NCBI GenBank assembly: GCA_002449595.1
Contig: DJXE01000024.1
Span: forward strand, 1-6,258
DNA from: Lachnospiraceae bacterium UBA7012
GTDB taxonomy: Bacteria; Bacillota; Clostridia; Lachnospirales; Lachnospiraceae
Direction: 5' to 3'
DNA length: 6,258 nt
Under the pieces are notes generated by a model. It saw only the letters and a program-made list of their open reading frames with translations, did not search any database and was not told the DNA's origin. Both the position numbers and the translations under genes were made by a program. Below are positions 1 through 4,968 of this stretch, one piece after another; position 1 is the first letter of the stretch, and each line of letters starts with the position of its first letter.

Positions 1-10
1 GAAAACAAAC

Positions 11-44
11 GTCCGGAAATACGTTCGGAAAAATAGTCCGGAAA
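11..44 (+). repeat. Three direct 9-bp repeats upstream of the sigma-factor promoter
   Basis: GTCCGGAAA occurs at 11-19 and again at 36-44, with a one-mismatch copy GTTCGGAAA at 23-31. The starts are 12 and 13 bp apart, a little over one helical turn. Each exact copy contains the palindrome TCCGGA. The array lies directly upstream of the TATAAT box at 50-55 and covers the place where a -35 element would sit. The arrangement resembles an operator or activator site (for example, for a response regulator or an autoregulatory sigma factor), but the binding protein cannot be read from the sequence. Confidence 0.6.
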
Positions 45-49
45 ACATT

Positions 50-55
50 TATAAT
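50..55 (+). promoter_or_regulatory. Perfect -10 box (TATAAT) of the sigma operon promoter
   Basis: TATAAT at 50-55 matches the housekeeping -10 consensus exactly and sits in the only A+T-rich part of the window. There is no good TTGACA at 17 bp. The nearest partial match, TTCGGA at 24-29, is 20 bp away and lies inside the repeat array, so the promoter may depend on an activator. Transcription would start near 62. That leaves a leader of roughly 100 nt before the preferred sigma-factor start at 168. Confidence 0.6.
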
Positions 56-167
56 AGTTGCAGCAGTTTAAAACAAATTGCGGGTATTAAGACAGAAGGA
101 CCTGAGCGGCGGCCGGAATGCCATGGAGTTTCGGCGGCGGCAGTCAGGAAAAACGGGGAATCAGGAT

Positions 168-728
168 ATGGAAGACGCCCGGATCGTGGATCTGTACTGG
201 GACAGACAGGAGCAGGCGATCGCAGAGACCCAGAACAAATATGGCCGCTATCTGCTGAAGATCGCGTGGAATGTGCTCACGGACAACGAGGACAGCGAAG
301 AGAGCGTAAACGACACTTACCTGAGTGCGTGGAAGTCAATGCCGCCGCACAGGCCGTCGGTGCTTTCGACCTATCTCGGCAAGATCACGCGGCAGATCTC
401 GATCGACCGGCTGCGGCGGCGCACGAGCGCAAAGCGCGGCGGCGGGCAGTACGCGGCGTCCCTGTCGGAACTGGAGGAAGTTGTGTCATCGCAGGAGGAT
501 ATCACGGAGAGACTGGAGGCGGGGCAGCTCGCTGACGCGGTCTCAAGATATCTCGAGAGCATACCCGCGGAGCGCAGGAACCTGTTCCTGTGCAGATACT
601 TTTACATGGATTCATCCTTTGACATGGCGAAGTATACGGGAATGAAGGAAGGCACGATCCGCAGCACCCTCTCGAGGGAGCGCGCGGCGCTGAAGAAATT
701 CCTGGCCGAAGAAGGATTTGCGGTGTGA
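168..728 (+). CDS. ECF-like sigma-70 family RNA polymerase sigma factor
   Basis: This is an alternative sigma factor that would direct RNA polymerase to a dedicated promoter set. At 186 aa it has the usual two-domain ECF size. Region 2 spans about residues 25-84 and includes YGRYLLKIAWNVL, an acidic EDSEESVNDTYLSAW stretch and the basic ISIDRLRRR end. Region 4 spans about 132-179, with IPAERRNLFLCRYF followed by a helix-turn-helix (MKEGTIRSTLSRERAAL). The sequence resembles a Clostridia sigma group whose members begin close to MED-x-x-I-x-x-LY, which favours the ATG at 168, preceded by GGGGA at 155-159. In-frame ATG 123 and TTG 78 would add 15 and 30 residues that do not look like the family and have poor ribosome sites. 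The putative anti-sigma gene follows after 16 nt. The fold assignment is firm; its target genes are unknown. Confidence 0.9.
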   Translation: MEDARIVDLYWDRQEQAIAETQNKYGRYLLKIAWNVLTDNEDSEESVNDTYLSAWKSMPPHRPSVLSTYLGKITRQISIDRLRRRTSAKRGGGQYAASLSELEEVVSSQEDITERLEAGQLADAVSRYLESIPAERRNLFLCRYFYMDSSFDMAKYTGMKEGTIRSTLSRERAALKKFLAEEGFAV

Positions 729-744
729 CGGAGCGGAAACCGGT

Positions 745-1734
745 ATGAGAGAAAACGGAAAAGACGACAGCAGATACGGGAAAGACTACAGGCCTGAGAC
801 CCTGATGGACGCGATCGGCGAGGTCGACGACAAGCTGCTCGCGGAGGCGGACGCCTGGCGCAGCGAGAGAATGGCGCGTGCGGAAGCGGCAGATGCGGAG
901 AATGCAGCGGAAGCTGTGAATGCTGCAGAGGCGGCGGAAGCGGCGTCCTTCGAGGCACACGCGGAAGACCGCCGAAGGGCGCGGGAAGCAGGCGGATCCA
1001 AGGCGCGGAGCACCGGCCGCGGGAGACAGAAGTCCCCCTGGAACCGGTACGCGGTGCCGGTGCTGACGCTTGCGGCATGCGTCGCGCTGGTATTCGTCGC
1101 GCAGCGGGTCGGGATCATCCGTCCACTGTTCCAGGGCGCAGGCAGTTCAGCTCCTTCCGAGCAGCTGTCAAGTGCTGCGGCTCCCGCCGCGGAGGAGGCG
1201 AAGGCCGAACATGTCGAAGTGGCGGAAGAAGCAGTGGAAGAAGCCGCAGGATCTGCATCGATGCTGGGAATGACCGCGTCGGAGACGGCGGATGCGGGCG
1301 GCGCAGAGAACGCGGCCGCGGAGACGGAAAGCTTCGACATAGCGGAGGCGGAATACGCGGCTGAGGAAGCAATGGAAGAAGCTGCGCCGGCGGCGGAGAT
1401 GCCGATGACGGACGCCGCGCAGAACGCCGCCGGCGAGAGCGCCGCGGATGAGCGGGAAGCAGCAAGTGCGAAGTCCGCAAAATCCGCGAAGGAGAGCGGC
1501 GAGACGGTGGTCGTCACCATCGATGCGATGGACATCGACTATCGCAAGGTCGAGCTGACGGAGAAGGAACAGAAGGAACTGGAGGACGTCATGGGCGACA
1601 AGATCGCGGAGAACGGGTCCGGCACCTGGTACATGACGATCGTGATGCACGGAGATACGAAGCTGCAGACCGCGGAGCAACTCATCCTGAGATCGGCGGA
1701 CGGACAGCTCACATTGTGGGAGATCGCGGACTGA
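745..1734 (+). CDS. Putative membrane-anchored anti-sigma factor with Ala/Glu-rich extracytoplasmic region
   Basis: This 329-aa protein probably sequesters the sigma factor encoded just upstream. Residues 18-40 (ETLMDAIGEVDDKLLAEADAWRS) match a short motif typical of proteins encoded next to this sigma group in Clostridia. There is no HxxxCxxC zinc motif. A basic stretch (about 76-101) precedes one transmembrane helix at about 102-119 (YAVPVLTLAACVALVFVA), giving an N-in, C-out topology. Outside the membrane, residues 131-250 are low-complexity and dominated by Ala and Glu, ending in SAKSAKSAKE. A more ordered C-terminal segment follows (about 253-329), with TWYMTIVMHGD and QLTLWEIAD. ATG 745 was chosen because GGAGCGGAA lies just ahead at 730-738 and it clears the sigma stop; an in-frame TTG at 718 would overlap that stop. 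The role rests on gene order, the N-terminal motif and topology, not on a full-length family match. Confidence 0.75.
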   Translation: MRENGKDDSRYGKDYRPETLMDAIGEVDDKLLAEADAWRSERMARAEAADAENAAEAVNAAEAAEAASFEAHAEDRRRAREAGGSKARSTGRGRQKSPWNRYAVPVLTLAACVALVFVAQRVGIIRPLFQGAGSSAPSEQLSSAAAPAAEEAKAEHVEVAEEAVEEAAGSASMLGMTASETADAGGAENAAAETESFDIAEAEYAAEEAMEEAAPAAEMPMTDAAQNAAGESAADEREAASAKSAKSAKESGETVVVTIDAMDIDYRKVELTEKEQKELEDVMGDKIAENGSGTWYMTIVMHGDTKLQTAEQLILRSADGQLTLWEIAD

Positions 1735-1777
1735 GCGCGCAGGCTCCAGCCGGCCGGATCCAGGACAGACAATTTTT

Positions 1778-1785
1778 AAGGAGGT
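1778..1785 (+). promoter_or_regulatory. Strong Shine-Dalgarno site of the SIMPL lipoprotein gene
   Basis: AAGGAGGT lies 7 nt before ATG 1793 and is fully complementary to the 16S rRNA tail. It is much stronger than the sites in front of the sigma and anti-sigma genes, so the lipoprotein is probably made in excess over the two regulators from the same transcript. No promoter is visible in the 58-nt gap 1735-1792. Confidence 0.85.
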
Positions 1786-1792
1786 AATCGGA

Positions 1793-2623
1793 ATGAAGAA
1801 GAATTTGGCAGCAATCATTGCGGCAGTGAGCGCGGCGGCGCTTCTGATGGCGGGCTGCGGCGCGGCCGCAGGAAACGGTGCGGGAAGCTCCGCGGCGGCG
1901 GACGGGATCGGCGCGCTGAAAGTCAGCGCGGCGGAAAATGAGACGGAGAAGGAAGATATGGGAAAGGAAGGCGCAGCGAAGCGCACGATCACAGTCATGG
2001 CGGACAGCAGCAGCGTCACGGTGCCGGACAAGGCGCAGATCATCCTTGCCGTGCAGACGGAAGGCGCCAACGCAAAGGAGACGCAGCAGAAGAATACGGA
2101 GGCAGTGGACCAGGTCATCGCGAAGATCCGTGAGCTGGGCGTCCCGGACAAGAGCATCAAGACGAGCGGATATGACCTCTGGCCCCGCTACGATTACAGC
2201 GGCAATACCGAGAAGCTGGTCGGTTACCAGGTCTCCACGTCGCTGACGGTCACGGACCGCAGCGTCGAAGAGGTCGGCGCGCTGATCTCCGAGTGCGTCG
2301 CGGCGGGCGTCAACCAGGTGAACAACATCAGCTATTCCTGCAGCAACTACGACGAGATCTACAACGAGGCGCTGACAAAGGCTGTCGAGAAGGCGAAAGA
2401 GAAGGGCGAAGTCCTCGCGAAGGCAGCAGACGGCAGCCTCGGTGAGATCCTGAGTGTGAGCGAGGGATACCAGAATACCGCTTACCGCTACAACACCAGC
2501 TATATGGACGCGAAGCAGATGAGCGGATACGGCGTCGCGGAAGAAGCGGCAATGGACGTCGCCGTCATGCCGGGTGAGGCGGAGATCACGGCGCAGGTGA
2601 CGGTCGTCTTCGAACTCGACTGA
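1793..2623 (+). CDS. SIMPL-domain (DUF541) lipoprotein
   Basis: This 276-aa exported lipoprotein has a lipoprotein signal peptide: MKKN, then a hydrophobic run, then the lipobox LMAGC with the acylated Cys at residue 22. A flexible linker rich in Ala, Gly, Ser and charged residues follows (about 23-62). The SIMPL/DUF541 domain covers about 64-276. It opens with RTITVMADSSSVTVPDKAQI and continues through the helical KETQQKNTEAVDQVIAKIRE, then GYQVSTSLTV and INEAL-like NEALTKAVEKAKEKGEVLA, and ends in a beta strand (AEITAQVTVVFELD). Family members are periplasmic or surface proteins such as Brucella BP26; their biochemical function is poorly known. The protein should face the outside of the membrane, on the same side as the Ala/Glu-rich part of the putative anti-sigma factor. 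It is the last gene before the terminator at 2639. The family call is firm; the role in signalling or envelope protection is inferred from position. Confidence 0.9.
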   Translation: MKKNLAAIIAAVSAAALLMAGCGAAAGNGAGSSAAADGIGALKVSAAENETEKEDMGKEGAAKRTITVMADSSSVTVPDKAQIILAVQTEGANAKETQQKNTEAVDQVIAKIRELGVPDKSIKTSGYDLWPRYDYSGNTEKLVGYQVSTSLTVTDRSVEEVGALISECVAAGVNQVNNISYSCSNYDEIYNEALTKAVEKAKEKGEVLAKAADGSLGEILSVSEGYQNTAYRYNTSYMDAKQMSGYGVAEEAAMDVAVMPGEAEITAQVTVVFELD

Positions 2624-2638
2624 TACTGACATAAGAGA

Positions 2639-2684
2639 GGCGGTCCTCCGGCGCCATCATTTGTGGTGCGGAGGGCCGCCTTTT
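2639..2684 (+). terminator. Rho-independent terminator of the sigma/anti-sigma/SIMPL operon
   Basis: The 5' arm 2639-2655 pairs with the 3' arm 2665-2680. Twelve base pairs are continuous (one of them G-T), followed by a single bulged G and four more pairs. The loop is ATCATTTGT, and TTTT follows at 2681-2684. It starts 15 nt after the lipoprotein stop codon. On the opposite strand the hairpin would be followed by CTCTCTTATG rather than a clean T run, so it is at best a weak terminator for the convergent kinase transcript. Confidence 0.9.
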
Positions 2685-2774
2685 CTGACCCATTTTCTTC
2701 AGGCTGGTGCCCAATTTTCGGCTTATTGTTGATCCTGAATTTCCTGCTGGTTCCCCGATTTCGACCTTCGACTC
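2685..2774. other. Remainder of the convergent intergenic gap
   Basis: These 90 bases lie between the terminator and the stop codon of the minus-strand histidine kinase gene. I see no credible gene, no second hairpin with a T run on either strand, and no repeat. A plus-strand open frame crosses the gap but runs into the antisense of the kinase gene and resembles no known protein. Confidence 0.5.
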
Positions 2775-4208
2775 TCAGTCCTCCTCTAGCTCATCATTGC
2801 GTTCCGAGCGGCGGAGCGTGAAGATGAACTCGCTGCCGACGCCCTCGGTGGAGATGAGGTTGATGTTTTCGTCATGGGCGCGGATGATCTCGCGCACGAT
2901 GGACAGGCCGAGGCCGGTCCCCTTCTTGTCCTTGCCGCGGGAGAGATCCGTCTTGTAGAAGCGGTCCCAGATGTATTTCTGGTCGTCCTTCGGGATACCG
3001 ATGCCGTTGTCCTTGATGGAGACGAAGACCTTGTTCTTCTTCTCGGAGGTCTCGATGCGGATCGTGCCGCCGCGGCCGGTGAACTTGATCGCGTTGTCCA
3101 CGAGGTTGTAGAGGACCTGTTCGATGCGCTCTTTATCGGCAGTGACGAAGAGGGTCTCCCCGAGAAGGACGAGCTCGACGTTGATGTTCTTGTTTCGGCA
3201 GACCTGCTCGAAAGAGAGCGCCATGCGCCGGATGCTGTCGTTGATGTCGAAGTCGGTCTTCGCGAGCAGGACGCCCCGCGTGTTCAGGTTGTTGAGGGAG
3301 AGCAGATCGTTCGTGAGCTTCGTGAGGCGCTCGGTCTCTGTGAGGACGACGCCGAGATACTTTTCATGCAGCTCGGGAGGAATCGTGCCGTCGAGCATCG
3401 CGGAAAGGAAGCCCTGGATCGACGTCAGCGGGGAGCGGAAGTCGTGGGAGACGTTCGCGATGAACTTCTTCTGGTCGTCCTCCGCGCGCGCGATCTCGCT
3501 CGCCATATAGCTCAGGACGCCGGCGAGATAGCCCATCTCGTCCTCGCTGTCGACGGAGAGCTCGTAGTGCATGTTTCCGGCTGCGTACTGCTCGGTCGCC
3601 GTCGTGATGCGGCGGAGCGGCCGGTAGACGATCTCGGTGAAGAAGATCAGGATGATCAGCGAGAGCAGCAGGATGACGAGCAGCATCATGTAGGAGATGT
3701 TGACGAGGGAAGCCGCCTCTGACTCGATCCGTGAGAAGGGCGTGTGGATCACGACGTACCCTTTGACGGAGTAGCTGGAGATGATCGGCGCGAGCACGCT
3801 CAGGTACGTCTCGGAGAAGGAATCGAAGAATGTGCCTTCCGTGTAGTAATTACCTGCGGTGATATTCGGGTCGAAATTCTCGATGAAAAGCTCTTCGTCC
3901 GGGTCCGGCGCCTGTTCCGAGTTCGTGATGAGCCGGCCCGACGGGCTGACGATCCAGATCTGCGCGTCCATGTAGTCGGACAGGGTGGCGAGCTCCTGGT
4001 TCACGGTGTCGAGCGTCACCCCGGCGCTGTAGAGGTCGGCAGCGTACGTCGACGCGATCTGCGTCGCGCCGCGGTAGAGGTCTTCCGCGGTCTCCCGCCG
4101 GCAGTGCTCCGTCATCATGTTGGTGACGAAGGTCGCGACGATGATGAACCCGAAGACGCCGAACAGGAGATAGGCCGCTATGAACTTGAGATAAAGTGTT
4201 TTTTTCAT
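2775..4208 (-). CDS. Membrane sensor histidine kinase of a two-component system
   Basis: This 477-aa protein has the classical sensor-kinase layout. Transmembrane helix 1 is at about 8-29, an extracytoplasmic sensor of about 140 residues (30-170) follows, and transmembrane helix 2 is at about 172-191. A HAMP linker (about 192-244, with YRPLRRITTATEQYAAGNM) comes next. The HisKA dimerisation domain contains FIANVSHDFRSPLTSIQGF, with the phospho-acceptor His at 255. The ATP-binding domain has the N box NLVDNAIKF (368-376), G1 DNGIGIP (400-406), the F-box region YIWDRFYKT and G2 GTGLGLS (430-436). All catalytic motifs are intact. The sensor region includes WIVSPSGRLITNS, which resembles a PAS/Cache-like fold, but its ligand cannot be told. 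The gene lies 34 nt downstream of its cognate response regulator. No good ribosome site precedes ATG 4208, and a G+C hairpin occupies that gap. The kinase call is firm. Confidence 0.96.
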   Translation of the reverse strand: MKKTLYLKFIAAYLLFGVFGFIIVATFVTNMMTEHCRRETAEDLYRGATQIASTYAADLYSAGVTLDTVNQELATLSDYMDAQIWIVSPSGRLITNSEQAPDPDEELFIENFDPNITAGNYYTEGTFFDSFSETYLSVLAPIISSYSVKGYVVIHTPFSRIESEAASLVNISYMMLLVILLLSLIILIFFTEIVYRPLRRITTATEQYAAGNMHYELSVDSEDEMGYLAGVLSYMASEIARAEDDQKKFIANVSHDFRSPLTSIQGFLSAMLDGTIPPELHEKYLGVVLTETERLTKLTNDLLSLNNLNTRGVLLAKTDFDINDSIRRMALSFEQVCRNKNINVELVLLGETLFVTADKERIEQVLYNLVDNAIKFTGRGGTIRIETSEKKNKVFVSIKDNGIGIPKDDQKYIWDRFYKTDLSRGKDKKGTGLGLSIVREIIRAHDENINLISTEGVGSEFIFTLRRSERNDELEED

Positions 4209-4214
4209 AGATCG

Positions 4215-4231
4215 GCGCCGTCCGCCGGCGC
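4215..4231 (-). promoter_or_regulatory. Small G+C hairpin in front of the kinase start codon
   Basis: In the 34-nt gap between regulator and kinase, GCGCCG and CGGCGC form a perfect 6-bp stem with a 5-nt loop on the minus strand, ending 6 nt before the kinase ATG. There is no T run, so it is not a terminator. It sits where a ribosome-binding site would be expected, and no AGGAGG-like sequence is present. It could lower kinase translation or make it depend on ribosomes arriving from the regulator gene. This is an inference from position only. Confidence 0.4.
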
Positions 4232-4242
4232 AGGGTACTCAG

Positions 4243-4953
4243 TCACTCCGCTCCGGAGGTCTCGAACTTGTATCCGATGCCCCAGATGGTCGCGATGCGC
4301 CATGAGGTGCCGTCACTCAGCTTTTCCCGGATCCGCTTGATGTGGACGTCCACGGTCCGCGTGTCGCCGATGTACTCGTAGCCCCAGATGTTGTCCAGGA
4401 GCTGCTCGCGCGTAAAGACGCGGTTCGGCTGCGAGGCCAGGAAGTAGAGGAGCTCCAGCTCCTTCGGGGGCATGTCGACGGGCCTGCCCTCGAACGTGAC
4501 GGAGTAGTTGGTCAGGTTGATGACGAGGTCCGGGAAGCGGACGATCTTGTCCGCGCCCGCGCCGGCATCGGCCGCCGCCGCGGCCCTGGATCTGCGCAGC
4601 ACCGCCTTGACGCGGGCAACGAGTTCCTTCGGGTCAAAGGGCTTTTCCATATAGTCGTCGGCGCCGAGCTCGAGGCCGAGCACCTTGTCGAAGACTTCGC
4701 CCTTGGCGGAGAGCATGATGATCGGGGTCGACTGGTGCGCGCGCACCTCGCGGCAGACCTGGTATCCGTCCATGCCGGGCAGCATGAGGTCGAGCAGGAT
4801 CAGGTCCGGCGCGTAGGCGCGGATCATCTCGAGCGCGGTCTCGCCGTCGCCGGCGGTCCTTGTGTCATAGCATTCCTTCGTGAGGTAGAGACTGATCAGC
4901 TCAGCGATGTTGCTGTCGTCGTCCACGATGAGGATCTTTTGTTTAGCGGCCAT
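4243..4953 (-). CDS. OmpR/PhoB-family response regulator
   Basis: This 236-aa DNA-binding response regulator is phosphorylated by the kinase encoded downstream. The receiver domain (about 5-121) shows ILIVDDDSN with the acidic pocket at Asp11-Asp12, the phospho-acceptor Asp55 in LILLDLMLPGMDG, the switch Ser82 in IIMLSAKGE and the conserved Lys104 in DYMEKPFDPKELVARVKAVLRR. An Ala-rich linker (about 124-134) leads to a winged-helix DNA-binding domain (about 137-232). That domain carries PPKELELLYFLASQPNRVFTREQLLDNIWG, the recognition helix region TRTVDVHIKRIREKL and the wing motif WGIGYKF, given here in segments of one domain. The length and motifs are those of a complete, active OmpR-type regulator. 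ATG 4953 has a strong ribosome site 8 nt upstream. The gene begins 15 nt after the mutS2 stop. Its regulon is unknown; it may bind promoters outside this window. Confidence 0.96.
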   Translation of the reverse strand: MAAKQKILIVDDDSNIAELISLYLTKECYDTRTAGDGETALEMIRAYAPDLILLDLMLPGMDGYQVCREVRAHQSTPIIMLSAKGEVFDKVLGLELGADDYMEKPFDPKELVARVKAVLRRSRAAAAADAGAGADKIVRFPDLVINLTNYSVTFEGRPVDMPPKELELLYFLASQPNRVFTREQLLDNIWGYEYIGDTRTVDVHIKRIREKLSDGTSWRIATIWGIGYKFETSGAE

Positions 4954-4961
4954 GTATCTGT

Positions 4962-4967
4962 ACCTCC
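4962..4967 (-). promoter_or_regulatory. Shine-Dalgarno site of the response regulator, next to the mutS2 stop
   Basis: On the minus strand GGAGGT lies 8 nt before ATG 4953 and begins one base after the mutS2 TGA (4969-4971). The packing leaves no room for a promoter between the two genes, although one inside the mutS2 coding region cannot be excluded. It supports cotranscription and possible translational coupling of the regulator to mutS2. Confidence 0.85.
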
Positions 4968-4968
4968 G

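Noticed and set aside
786..1535. Long minus-strand open frame (249 codons) opposite the anti-sigma gene
   Set aside because: Its translation is a monotonous Ala/Ser-rich string that mirrors the GCG/GAA codon pattern of the anti-sigma gene. It has no domain, no ribosome site and no promoter.
1741..1765. Palindromic CCGGCCGG and GGATCC in the gap before the SIMPL gene
   Set aside because: These are short overlapping palindromes of the kind common in G+C-rich DNA. They form no stable extended stem and have no T run, so they support neither a terminator nor an operator.
1168..2160. Minus-strand open frame (330 codons) spanning the anti-sigma and SIMPL genes
   Set aside because: It covers two well-supported genes and their gap in antisense and matches no recognisable family, as expected for the complement of G+C-rich coding DNA.
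168..2684. Possible mobile or recently transferred island
   Set aside because: No transposase, integrase, terminal repeats or tRNA is present, and composition of the genes matches the mutS2/two-component half of the window.
2707..2958. Short plus-strand frame starting in the convergent gap
   Set aside because: It begins after the terminator, lacks a ribosome site, and most of it is antisense to the kinase C-terminus.
2874..3722. Plus-strand open frame (282 codons) opposite the histidine kinase
   Set aside because: It is the antisense shadow of the conserved kinase core; no independent evidence for a gene.
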